Assembly: GCF_000237925.1 (NCBI RefSeq)
Contig: NC_031495.1
Span: 40,018,210 to 40,082,209 of the forward strand
DNA: 64,000 bases
Origin: Schistosoma mansoni
Lineage: Eukaryota; Platyhelminthes; Trematoda; Strigeidida; Schistosomatidae
Direction of reading: 5' to 3'
This document shows, one piece after another, positions 1-13,900 of the stretch (positions within the stretch are counted from its first letter, which is position 1; the number at the start of each line of letters is the position of its first letter). Position numbers and translations under genes: made by a program. Under the pieces are notes generated by a model that had not been told where the DNA came from, did not search any database, and was given only the letters and a program-made list of their open reading frames with translations.

Positions 1-1920
1 CTTCTCTTTGTTATGCTAGTATTGTTTCTGAAGAATCAATATAAACTAGAATCACATAGTCCCCGTACATCAAGTATTAGGCTCAAGGATCGTTGATCGT
101 GTATGATAACCATTAACCTGGGTTTTTTTCTTGACAAACCATGATGATTCATTTCTAGAATTAAATTTGGTAAAAGATTGATTCCTAGAAATGAAACTTG
201 CATTTTAAAATTTGCGTTGAGGTACTTTCTACTGACTTAGAAATTTAAAGATTATTGTGATATCGACCCAGTTAGGTAGCTATGTACAAGGCAGAACTTA
301 GCACATCAATGGATAGGCACAAGATCTCACATCACACCAGTTACGCGAGATGAAATGATCAAGGTGGGTTCAAACTTGGAAGTAGTACCAGCCCTAGTAA
401 AAGAGATTATTAATGACAATTATGATTTAAAGAATAAGGATGACTTGAGGGGAAACAAGTGGTAAAATAATTTTAAAACTCTAGAGGAGGGTGGGGAGTA
501 AATCCATCTGGAACTCTGGAAATGACTCTGATAAACATTACGTGGCATATCAGACAGGTTGTTATTATAATCCCACGGATCTTTAATACGTAGTTCACAG
601 ACACGTAATCAAATATTCAAGGAAATCTACTGTCAGACATTAGTAACCTAGTAATGTCCTCTTCTCTTGAAGACCACGTTCCGAAGCCGTATAGCAAAAC
701 AGTGCAAGGAGCTCCACATCATATTAGCCTTCGGTAATCTGATAGTAAACTCGCCTACATCAGCCGCGTTTATTTATATTTCAAAATGCTGTCTTTAAAA
801 CCACTAGCGAATAAGATGGTTGATTAAGTTAACATACTACAGGGAAGCGTTTTAGCTCGTGATTCACAGCTGCAATAAACGCTTTTTTGATACAAAGTAT
901 TTTGTCATATAGGTACGTTATGATTGGTTCTTTAGTTTAAGTTTCAATATTTTTTAGCTAAATTGTTATGGGTTATTTAATAATTTTGAAGCTTCATCTA
1001 AGCTGTAACTACGTTTTTAACAATAAACAAAGACGTAGAAATAATTTATCTCATTCGAACTTTCCAGAGGGATGCCTTTACGTAAAATTGTGAAGTGTTG
1101 CGGTATTTCTCTTTGGAGTTGTTCTCAACTCAATGCACGTAAAGCGCAAGTGCAAAACACGGCAACAGGCCGATGTAATGCATATTGGTCGCGAGAAGTT
1201 ACAAAGCATTTACACAATGCATATACGTAGCCTTTAATTGTCTGCTTGCATCTTCCGGTGTGTCCTATAATCTGAATTTTCTTTTCAACTGACCTCCAAG
1301 TGTTATGCGAACGCCTTGCTTTCGACGCATTGAAACTCCTCAATCCGTTCGACAACTGTTGCAACTTTGACGACACGCTACGCTATACACTAATTACAAA
1401 CATCGTTGTGAGTAGAGTCTATCACACAAATACCAAAGTTTCGCTTTGAATCAACAAATCCTTTGCTTTTTCACAGCTATTCCACCTAATAAACAAGCCA
1501 ATAAAGTCGCTTATTCTGGAACTAATCAGAAAGTGTCTATAACTGCCACAATATGTCTCAGAAGAGGATGTCGGCAAATCTATCTCGATCGACACTAATT
1601 CGTTTCATAGCAATTGTGTGTATTTCTTGTTTAGACAGACATTATTGAAAAGTTTCCAATAATAACCAAGAACTGAGAAGTCGATATTGTAATACAAATC
1701 ACTGATCAGAAGTTGAATGGCACCAGAGTGATCTTTCTTATTAGGCTGATTATCCTCTAGTCGTAACTTCAGTGACATATCTTTCAGCAATAGGAATAGT
1801 ATGCGGAGTTAAAATAAATGTTGGGAAATAACTATAATCTCTGTGTTATATAGTCATTTTGAAGCTTCAATAGCCTTATCTTTCAAAAATGATGTTTATT
1901 AAATGTTCATCTGACGTCAG
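1..1920. other. Upstream region, no secure gene
   Basis: AT-rich sequence with no confident exon. Two minus-strand stretches are protein-like but unrecognised: 1125-1376 (starts MSSKLQQLSNGLRSF and is unusually CpG-rich for this window) and 1605-1790 (contains LLISDLYYNIDFSVLGYYW). They could be early exons of a gene leading left. On the plus strand about 1485-1530 could be an N-terminal MCMDC2 exon. Confidence 0.3.
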
Positions 1921-1971
1921 TCGTAGGTTTTATAATGATAAGTTAATTAGCTATGTCATATCTGCTTGCCT
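1921..1971 (+). CDS. MCMDC2: MCMDC2-like exon ([16 protein letters not shown])
   Basis: Short exon between a CAG acceptor ending at 1920 and a GTAAGT donor at 1972. It reads [16 protein letters not shown], like the RFY...V.A stretch just before the zinc ribbon in MCMDC2. It ends in phase 2 and joins the following 23-nt exon in frame. Earlier N-terminal exons were not settled; a piece at about 1485-1530 reading LFHLINKPIKSLILELIRK is a possible one. Confidence 0.55.
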
Positions 1972-4900
1972 GTAAGTCAGTATCCTTTGAACAAAGAAAA
2001 TCTTGTTCTGATTGCACTCATGTTTGTTTATATATTGTAGATAATATTTTGTCTTGCGGTTGAAGTTGATATACTATCGTACGACGATGACATAAACTCT
2101 ATTATTGTTGAAGTAATTTTCACAGACATTTTATGCATCCCAGAGTGAGTAACCACATCTTATACAGCTTTTTGAAGAATTCACTATAACAATAGCTACA
2201 AATTTACTAAAGATTGTTTGACTGTCATAGAAGGTGTTGTTATAGGAATAACACATGTTCATTTTTTCACCAAAGCAGTTTTGTATTCATGTCCAGAACA
2301 TCTTTGTCCGGGAAACGATACTTACTTCATCCAGCATATAACGGACGTTGATAAAAGGTTGGAGAGGTAAGGTGTTTGAAAACTGTAACTTATTATTGAG
2401 ATTCCAATGCAAATTTTGTTATACAGAACTGAGAGAAGAAATAGAGAAAAGGCTATTCTCGAGTGCGTTAATAAGTTTCGAAACTTTTTAAATCAGAACT
2501 TAGACTGATTGTCATACGAAACAGGACAGTTTGTTCTTCGATTTATTTATTTTTATTTGCAAGCTAAATTTTCATTTTAGATATTCCCATTTACAAGAAC
2601 TTGATTTCTCGTCTTCACATTCCTTTATAACGAACTAAATTTACTTTCCATCTTATTTAGTCGATACTGTCATCTTGTGAAGCCGATAATGCTTAATTGC
2701 ACAAGGTGTGCTTACAGTACTTTAAAACTTGTATCTGTTCGAAACCAACCACATTTGCAAAACATGATTGTTGGCTGACAAATAAGTTCTATAAAATAGA
2801 ATATGGAAAATAGTTCATATCTGGTAACTCACTTGATTAGAAAAGCGTACTTAAATCCAATACGAAAAATGATATTTATTTACTCATTTGGATGTCGGTT
2901 TATCAGATGTAAAACGTCCATACAAACTAGTGATACTACAATTTAGTGATATTGAGTAATTTATTCTCTGAAATCTTAAAACGCTAGGCTTTTTATTATT
3001 TTAATTACATAGTAAAATAAACGGTGCTCAATATTAAAAAAACTGCACTCAAGCATTGAATCAGTTTAAAACCACCTTTATTACAAGTCTTAGTTAGAGA
3101 TATTGGTTCAGCTTACCACCTGGCACATTTTTCATCGTTTTAACACACGAATGATGTATTGGTCAGCCAGTCAGCTTTAGCGTAGGACCAGGCACATATA
3201 TGCATCCGTCTAAGTCGCCATACCTCATTCATACAACAAGATGAACACCAAATTCATAGAAGTAGTTACTTCAATGATAGTAATGTTTAAAATAAAGATT
3301 GCGTATAGGGATATAATACAGAAAGAAAGAATTAGTTTGTAGAAAGAAAGGTACAAAATAATTTTAATCTAACGGTTTAAGTAAAGACAGAGAGTGTATA
3401 CACTCACGCCATTGTGGTCGATTCTGAGCCATGTCACTCAGAGTCTCAAAAATGAAGTATTGAACTAAAGGAACTATTTCAAGAACCAAATTTACTTATT
3501 GGTAACTAAGGAACTAGGAAAATGATCCGTCTACTTGAGAAATGCAAAAGAGATCAGAATTTTAAGAATCTTGATGAAGCCATTTACAAAGAAAACCGTT
3601 AAGCTTTTAACAAAGAGCTTTGGAGTTTTCTTATAATTCGGTAAGAACATAAGATAAATGATCATCAAGCTAAAAAATAAGTTTCCTAAATTGGGGCCGA
3701 TATTCTTGAAGGAGAGTAATAAAGTCCTACTTAATTTAACACTCGAAAAGTTAGTTGTCAAATCAATATTTCGGAAGCTACAATTAGTATTTGCAAACAC
3801 ATATTCACAAACTGTTTCTATACAAGCTGGTATTTACCATTATTCATCATCAACGGAGTTCAACAAGCCCGCGTAGTGATTCGTTTTAAATGTGACATGT
3901 ACTGGTCCATATGAATCACTTTTCGAATCATTTCTTACAGAAAACTATTTTTTTATAATTAGAAAGCAGTAAGTAATATGAAAAAGTTAAACGACTTCCA
4001 ACTGTAAATATTTCTGAGTCCCAAACATACTGTCTGACCATTGAATTTTGTCTAATAAGGCTTAAACAGTTAGCTAGTAGTTATATTGGTGTTCTAGGCG
4101 TAGTAATGAATGATGCTAGTAATAAAATTATTGCATCCTGATGAAAAGAAAGGTGCAGACATCTTGACATGTGGTTGTTAGACTGGGAAGGATTCTCAGC
4201 TAAAACTAACATTATTTAAACAGCATAATACTACGGAAACAGTAAAATTTCGCATTTATACGAAATACAAAACTAAAATTATTGTTGAATATCCCATTTC
4301 TGATGCTTAGAAAGAGTGGCATTTCTCTTACTACCAAAACGGGAAGACGGATCAGAAATTATCACATTGAATAGAAGCATCAAATGCACTGTTTATGGTA
4401 AGTCTTCTCCAATCAAAATGTAATCCTAATGAATAATATGGTGCATTATGTTAGACAATTTTATTTTCTCAAACAAGTAAAACAAGTTTAATCACTGAAA
4501 GTTTATTGTGAATAAGCCATAAGTAACTAGACAGTCTAGTGCTTCAGAGTACCAACATGTAGGTGCAATCTTAGGAGAAAAAAATCTATGGCTTCATCAA
4601 TCACATATGCATTGTAAAAAAGGTCGATTTTGCCCAGTTTAAATGTGTCTAAAAATAGGGTTATTTACAAGATCTCAGCACAATCACAAACTTAATAAAT
4701 ACGTTTTCAACCATAGACCTGTTCATACAAGTGCTAATTCAACAAAGTTTAGGAGAAATCTTTAACAATTACATCAGTTTAAATTAAAGTTGTTAATAAA
4801 AATGTTGACATATATTGTTATGAATATTTCCATGAAAATGATATGTATTCTCTACAGCTTTTACGCGTCATTAACATTTACAGCTGCAGAATATGTACGA

Positions 4901-7900
4901 ATATAATACATATCTCAGAGATAAAAAGACGTTCAGCAATACTTCTATCTTATCAAAAGCTGATTTGCAACTGAATTTATGTATAATTTTCGTGGTTTGT
5001 TTGCCACTCTCGGGTGATTATTATAATGCTGCGTTTTACAATCAAATTTGATTTGCCTTTTTCATTACCACTCATATACCAACAAATGACACATTTTTTA
5101 TAGCGTCAAAATTTTTTTCGGAATGCTTTTAGTCATAGAATTTTTATTGAGATAAATTAATAGACTTGTGATATAATAATTCTTTTTGAGTTGAACGTCA
5201 AAGTAGATACATAAATCCATAAGGACCTCGTCGAAATGATGGAAAAGTTGGGCAATTATCAAGAAAGTTAGCTATAGATAACTTACATGATAAATTAATC
5301 GATTAATATTGATTGAACCACTTAATACAGACCAATGAGTAAAGCTGGTTGAAAATAAATATTTCTTCGCTCTATTATACTTCATGTAAATGTTAGCTGT
5401 ATACAGTTTCTAAAGTTTTAAACTTATTAAATTTGTTGTTTACAATTTCTAAATAAAATATAATTCACATACTTCTAGGCTTCAAAAGAGTTGATTTCAT
5501 CAAGTAATAAAAAAATGTTAGAAACAAGAAAAAGAACTGTTCGTTGAGCACACGCTTCTCGTTTCGACGCTGATACACCTCTTATAAAGCGCTTGACATG
5601 TACTGATGCTGAAAAAGTATTCTAATTCTAAATTAGTTCAGTAAAGGTTCTTGACAGTTCTTACAAAAACAGGTGTAAGATGCATAACGTTTAAATACAA
5701 ATTAGAGAAAAATTAAAAAAAAAATTAGGCTTGGTATTTCTATGATTAATAGACTAGGTTTAAGCTATTTTCTAATTAAGTAACAATGCAAAATCAAATA
5801 AGTGCGATGCTTTTTTGCAGATAAACTAATTTCCAAACTTAAATTCGGAAGAAGATGCTTCATTTCTGGTGTTCCTTATTTAAAAAAAGCTGGTCGTTCA
5901 TACCAATGGCAGTTCAAGGTATGATTGATTACATCAAATTTAAGTTTCTGATTTGTTTTCAGGTTTATGGGATTGAAGATTCATTTATTAGTTCCATGGA
6001 CCCTTGGAAATGCGTCCTCACTACAATTGTAGAAAGTTTACCTAACTGTAAGAATATATAAGAAGCTAATTGGTTACTTATTTCTAATCACTTCTTTTGC
6101 AATCTTACGGTTTTTTTGCTGAATGACAAAGAACCAGGTATTAGTGACTAGCATTTACGTTGGAAAATTAAAATAGAAATGTTTAATGCAAAAATAAAGC
6201 CATTTATTGACGCAATAAAAATTAAAGCTTTTTTGCAAATGGATTAATCACGTTACCGTTTGGAGAGACAGAGTTGATAAGTTGAACTATCAGTTAAAGT
6301 AGTGTGACGAAAAAACAAACTTTACTAAACAGACTATAAATTGATATAAATATTGTCAGCAAGAAGAATGGTCGTCGAGAAGCGAACAAGAGTTAAGTAT
6401 ATAAGTTATCCAACTTTTGGCGATACACTTTCTTACGTTTTCTACCTATAAAAATTGTTATTCAGAGGACAGAAATCGAAAAATAACTTCCAGCTCCAAA
6501 GAATGCACACCTTTCTGTTCATTGTGTGATTCGCATCATGAAATGAAATAATCTATCATCGAAACGTGGTCTTTTATTCGCTAGTCAGGTCGTAACTCGT
6601 ATCATATACACCACATACAATTTCTTCAGAAATATAGAAAGACGAATCAATAGGTCTTCTATACAAAATCCTTGTTATTATTAGAATCATAAGATAGAAA
6701 ACCGAGTATTTTAATAATAATAATAGTAATAACAATAATAATAATAATAATAATAATGTAGACAACAGAAACATTCAAATACAGACCAAAAGAATTTGCT
6801 TTCCCAACGTTTTCCATAATGTTTACGTATAGTGCAAAAAGAAACTACAATATACTACGTGTATATTTGCTGCTGATATATATTCGAGGTCATTTTAAGC
6901 TAACATATCTGTCGCACTGTAAACAGGGTGACGTAATGTGTCGATTCTTGCTAGTCTAATACAACCACTTTTTACTCTACACGTTTATGACATGAAACAA
7001 CCATGGACTGGTGGTCGTACCATGTGGGTTACGGTTCTCCTTAGCCATGATCAACCAGTTATCAAAGGAGTAAAGCTTTCTAAAATATCCCTTCAGCACG
7101 AAGGATTCCTTGGCTAGTCATCATTGTTTTGCAAAATAGTGTGAAGTCCAATAAAATATCTTCATAACCAGCAACCTCCTGGATGAATAAAAAATGAAAA
7201 CTTCAGACACAACAAGTGTTTAGGGATATATACTAAACCAAACTTAACTTAGCTTCCGTATTCATGGTGTACTATTTTATTTATGCAATGATAATGCAAT
7301 GTAATGGTTTAAATGGAGTATATACTTTGGTAGTGAATTAAAATTGTATGGCTGATTCTCATAACCCAAATAACTGTTCTTAATATTAACTCTGTCATTC
7401 CAGATGTTCGTGCATATGAATTTGGCATTGCATTCACGTTCGCATTCATGTTCTTAGGTGAGATATCTTTATAGTTAATTTGATATTCATTATTATACAG
7501 ATAATGTTACGAAAGCTGGCACTTTTTTCCTATTAAAGTGGCTTCTACTCTTACTTCTCGTTCAAAATGAATTCACAGAGCCTGTGAGTTGAACAATTCA
7601 TTAATTCGGGTTTATTTTTAGTAACTTAAAATGATTAATTTAAGGTTTGTTTTATTCATAAACTCAATGCCATGTACAAAACAGCATTAAAAAAATCATT
7701 TACTTTGTGATAGAACACTATTAAATACAATTCAATAACTATTTAATTTATCATTCAAAATGACGTAGTTCAAAGATCACTGGTGAAAATTTCACCAAAG
7801 TTTATTTTCGAATCTTGACCTTTTAGGGTTATCAGCAATAAACTAAGATTTGTATCAGTCTCCTACGAATGTGTTTAGTTGAGATAACCATTTTCCATCA

Positions 7901-10900
7901 ATTTCAACAGAACAAATCTGACACTCATACTATCAGTTGTAACATAGGAAAAGTAGTGTGCGTGGTACACGTATTCAGATACTGTTAGTGCTACATAATT
8001 CGTACTGTCACTGGATAATGCCTTCGTGTAAGTGTAGGAACAATCTACGATTCAGCAACAGTTAGTATATGGAGTCGTTTTCACTCACAAAAGTTTTCTA
8101 TCACTTTACAGGCTAAAATTATTTGTTTATCCATCATGTAACTCATTTTTGATAAACATACCGTCTTCATGAAAACAAACCTATACCATCCATTTTTAGT
8201 TTAAACGATGCGTTCTAAACTGAATGTTAGAAAATTAGAATGAGTCAGCTATGTTCCAAGGTAAAAAACTTCGCACTACTCCAATACATAACTCCTACTA
8301 AAACATTGTCCGTTATTTATGTCAAATGAACATTTTAATAAATTTAAATATTTTATAAAGAACAATTCACGAAATCGTAAATTACCTATTTATCAAGGTT
8401 GTGTGGTCTATCAAAGGTTTATAAAATTGATAATTCTCTATGACACATCCTAGCTATAAGTATGTTATTATATCACAAGCTCGTCGGATGAATTGCGCAG
8501 TTGGTGGAGCCCATAAGGTAAGGACAATCTGTACACAGTCTCAAAGATAGTTTTGTCTTTGTTCATAAGTTTGACTCCATCAATCTAATCAGAAATTAAA
8601 CGATTTCTTTGTACGTGGAGAATTTAGTTAGTAATTTCCCATTAAAAGAGATTGTATCATATCATATTCAGTTACGCCTACAAGATTGATTGTCCGAATA
8701 GATTAAAAGAATCATTACTATTATACATAAAATGTGTGCAGTTCAAATTTTACGAAAGGTATTTTTGACAAATAGATGTTGCCATGGTTAGTATGCGAGC
8801 ATGGTACTTCTCTTGCACAACTAGAAAGCAACAAACTAAGGAATATGATAAAAACTAATGCTATCGTTTTGAGATATGTTGTTGGCACTTGGGTCACATG
8901 TGATATCCGAAGCCACGATGATTAGTTACTTAGGTGTTTCGATCTGATTCACTAAAGTTCAAAGTCGACGTGTGAGCATGAAATACAAAATAAAATGAGT
9001 GTCTTAAACTTGAAGGTAATAAGGAACGACAATAGTTTGGTTTCAAGTTCTACTTACTCTAAAACATCTTCTGTTCAGTCATATACGAGAATTCTCGTGA
9101 TGGAGTTCCTGAGGATAACGAGACTATGTCCTGAACACTCGGTCAGCTACAACGTAGGACCAGGCACATATATGCATCCGTCTAAGTCGCCACACCTCAT
9201 TAGCACAACAAGATGAACACCGAATTTATTGAAGTAGTTTATTTAATAATGGTAGTATATAAAAAAAGATTGCATTTAAGGATATAATACAGGGGCTGAT
9301 TAAACTTCCAAGATAAGTGAAGTTGTCAACGTGTTCGACTTCTTCACTCCCTCTCCTTAGTTCAGTGTTGACGCAGGCCAGTCCTGGAGTAACAACTTAC
9401 ATTTAAAGGGGGAGAAACGCATTTCAAATATCCTGGCATTGTTACTCAGTGCTAACAGAAGACTCTGCATTTTGTCAGAGCCTTCACCGAACAGGACTAT
9501 GTCCTCTGCGTATTCTAAGTCGCTTAATGGTCCCCCTGGTAGGAGATCAATTCCTGAAAATTCAGTCGAAGAGAGTGTTATTTCCAGCAATAGGTCTATA
9601 ATGAAGTAGAAATAATTAAGAGGATACTAATTGAGAATGGAAGTACTATAATGTAAATGGGAGCCATGAATCAATAAAATAGATACTGAAATAAACCACT
9701 GTCCTCCAAAAGTCTACATTTGTCAAATTTTTGTTTAAAGGGCTAGTCTTAGTGTGCAGAGTCGGCATCGACAATCGACCCGAAGTGCGGTGATCTTTCC
9801 GGCTCCCAACTTAACAGCTACACAAAAACAAGAACGACTACTCAATGAAATTAACTATAATAACATTTCTGATTGTTGATATGAGTCATATGTGGAGAAA
9901 TTCAAATGCTTCACTGCTCCCTGAATTTTGTGCTGATGATGCTCTACAACCAAATCATCCATCTCAGAGAACGAAACCCCACTGAGATCATCCACCTGAG
10001 ATACAAATCTTCTCCATCATCTCGATAAGTAGAATGATGAGAGACTTCTACGTTAGATGGAACTAACCGTTATTCATAGACTCGAGACCAAACTGTGTGC
10101 ACAAAAATAACATTTAGTTCACCCGGCACTATCGTGATTATCAAATTAATACTACCTCTCTCTTTCTCTTCTCCTTTGAATAATATCTAGAGATTTGCTT
10201 TGGTTGTTTGATATTATCTTTATTTAATCCGAATAACTCTTGTAATGTTTATTTTAGTCAACCTTTCATTCCTAATTTATGGCTATTATAAGCAGTTTAT
10301 AATTTAAGATTATTCGGCAAAATGTTTCCTCCATCATCAACCTAGATATTCAACTATTTCAGTTTTCTCATACCCCCTTTAAAAATCATTATTATTATCA
10401 CCACTTCTGTTATGAATACTTTACTATTGGTTTTCGGCACTGACTATCACTTTAATCGTTTTATCTACCTAAATTTTCGTTTAATCAGGATGAAAAACTT
10501 TTATTTTCGCAAATCTCATGTAGACCTCCAGCTCTACTTTTAGTGGGATCCCTTGGCGATAGCTTGTCAAATAACCTACTGAGGGCAGCAGGAGAATTTA
10601 CAAAACCATTTTGTGAGTACAAGCCTGGGATTAGTATGCTTCCAACATCGTTGGAAGTGGACTTAAGTGGATCAAAGAAACCAAATTTGAAATGTCTCTG
10701 GAAAACTATGAAGAAACAGAATACCTTACAAACGAAGTCTATAGAGCTGGATAAATTGTGTACAAATGAAGAACATACAGTTATGTGTAGGTTTTATGTT
10801 TGAATTTAGATATACTGAATTATTATTATTCAATTTTCAGTTGAACCTTAAGATATTGCCCCTAATTGGTACCACCTAGTACTTATCTTTTTACGCAAAC

Positions 10901-13900
10901 CAAGTGGTAAAAGATCAGTAACCAAACACTTGTCAAATTTATTTTTCAGCAAAGAAGACTAGTAACTGTCTTAGTATACTTTCCCACAGTCATTCAGAGT
11001 TTGGTGATTTTAATACCACAAGTTTTCTTGATAAACGTTTTGCGAAAACTAGAGATTTTGTGTTATGAACAATCAGGGCGATGAAAATATGCAGTTATTT
11101 TCAACTAATCTACCAAATGTTTTCATTTACAGACTACCACTTTAATAAATAACAAACAAAATAGATGATTTTGATAGATATGTCAATTTAGAGTTAAACC
11201 ATAACCGCCAAGTCATCATTCTTGGTTTAGTAAATTTTACAGAGTTTGGTTATTTATGTAACGGCCCTCCAAATTCTAGACTCAGTGAAAAAATGCTTCA
11301 TTAAGCAATACAAATCTCATGAAACTCTTAACTTACATACTCTTAGTTTTTTTGTGATCTACCGACTAGGTGGAACTATAGAACTAGCTTCTGGAGGAAT
11401 AGCTTATTTTCCAAATTTGGAACTTTATAAGAAAAAGGAGCTAACTAGTCTCGTTTACGGTAAGTTGAGAATAACGTAATATTTTCTGAAAAATCAAGTT
11501 TGTAATAATGATTACTTCTTGTATTTCAGACCGGTTATACTGATGTCATCAGCATGAAGTTGTTTAGATTGCTTTTGGTAGTTAAATAAATACATGACTT
11601 AACATCAAAAAAATTAGAACATATACGCATATCGATAAAATGCTTTAAGTGGTGCTTAGCCGACCACATATTAAAAACCCGTACATTCTTATATCATGGA
11701 GTAGCCGTTAAAAACGGAAGTAAATTTTAAAATAGTCCAGCTTACTTCAAAGTTTTATGGTTTTTTCAAAGCAGTTTATCAGACATAAGCATATGAATAC
11801 AAACCAAAGATCGTCCAGAACACTTTAAGTAACGAAATACCTTAAATTTCCTACTACAAATCTTCAAATATAATTTAGCTAAGGAATTTCTCTATGCTTT
11901 TGAAATTCTGTGTGAGTTATTTGTGTAACATTTGTGCTATTAACTGAACTTTACAGTTCTCAAAACGATAATCACTAAAAACCCAAAAAAACTGACGGAT
12001 TATATTTTGCTTTACATATGCAGTTTATGGTAATATGTAGACCAAGGCATTATCATTATTTTCGCTATTATCATATGAACATAGCCGAGTAAATTACATG
12101 AAATAATAATGTTGTGAACGAGAAAACAAGTGTAGATAATCGAATGTGTTTGAACATAAAATTACAAAACACCTTAGTAAAATCTGAGAACCATACAGCG
12201 AATGCTTAATTTGCATAATGTTAGTCAATTGTCCCATACATGACTGCTCCTTTTGCTAATGTCAATCAATCGTCTCAGACTTCACTGTCCTCGTTCTCTT
12301 TTCTTCGATCTTCCTAACCTTCTAGTGCTAGGTATTTCACTTTCAGCTGATGATACATACTACTTATATTTATCGACATCAGTAGCACACACCATACTAC
12401 CACTTTCTAACTCATGATATCTTCGAATTAAGTTACTGCTTTTGAGATGTCTTCTATTTTTCTTCACCATCTTCAACTTAGCTTTAGAGAATATGACCGT
12501 GGAAGACTCATTTTCAGGCTATGGGGTTGATTTGACGTCTGTTCATAAGATCAGCGAAGAGTTATTTTACCCTAATGAAACTACTATTTGGGCTACTGTT
12601 GAAGTTAATCCGCTGCAGAGGAACAAAGTCAAAGATCCAATTGTTAGGCTTTCACAAAATTATTTATTTGATACAGATATTTTTATGGAAAGGATGGAAA
12701 AAATAAACGAGGAGTGTACCAATTTACTACTCAATGGAAATTTGAAAAGAATTATTCAGTGAGTAATTACCAAAAGTGTTCACTTTTCGATTCTAGGTAG
12801 CTTCTTTACAAAAAAATACTTATGTCATGAAATAATTTAAACAGTGTAGATGTTAACACCATGGAAACATATGTAGATTGAGTGTTTAGATAAAAGAACT
12901 GTTCTCGTCTATTTTAAATAATAAGTTATCAAAAGAAGAATTTACTACATTCCATTACAAGTTTCTGTTCAAATAATTAAGTCATTACATTTAAGATCAA
13001 GCAATAATCCATCTGATTGAGAATAAACATCACAGTATATTGTGATAATTAGAAGTAATTGAATTATTGTACGAACTAGGAATCCACGAAATAGCATAAT
13101 TTAGACCCAGAACTAAGTAAGCACAAACGAACGCATTGTATATGGAATTCAATATCAGGCCGTCATCAAAGACAAAAGAATCATTAGTTCATACAAACAC
13201 CACAGATATGTAACCCGAATAAAAGTGATAATGGAGAATAAGATGATGATAAAGCTACATTTAATGAAAAACTATCTCTCTTCTTCCTCTAAAGAACTGA
13301 ATAGTAAAACAGAGCTAGAATAAACTTTTTCGCTTCAGCAACGAATTTTCGATTTGTTTAAATTCTATATAAAATTTATGTGCCTGCCACTTCGTATTTG
13401 TGTGGATTAGGTCGGTATTTAAATTTAATAACAATTGTCGCCATGATATTTTATGAACATATAGTTAAAAGACCTAAAAAAACTTTTTTTCAAACAACTG
13501 ACACAGACAAAATTTATCTGGAGCGTAAATATCTGACTAGGATTACAAAAGTAGAGCACAGAACCTAGGTGGTTTACTGGTGGATATGTAGTGTTTCTCA
13601 AGTTCTTAAAAATATTCATACTAAAACTTATCTGTCCAACTGAATCCCTCAGTTTTCAGGAGGACTTTAATTTTTCTGAGGAGAACCGAGGTTTTTGCTT
13701 AAGGATGGGTCAACCTAACGTATACTGTTTCTGCAAGCTCTGTAATCGAACCATAGAAGCTTTATTAGGGTGTGTTGGCAACCGAGTAATGGTCTTATGG
13801 AACTTTGCTGCCGTCAAGACCAGCACTTGGAGGATACTGTTTACAAATTGGTCGAACAATGAATTACTACAGAGTAAAACATGTCATGTAAAAAACTGTA

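Noticed and set aside
3700-3829. Possible MCMDC2 exon reading [17 protein letters not shown]
   Set aside because: Its end would give the phase needed by the 4311 exon, but the acceptor is poor and the alignment weak, so it is not listed as a feature.
6574-6774. Minus frame with poly-Leu start
   Set aside because: Translation of a TAA/ATA microsatellite; no protein-like sequence otherwise.
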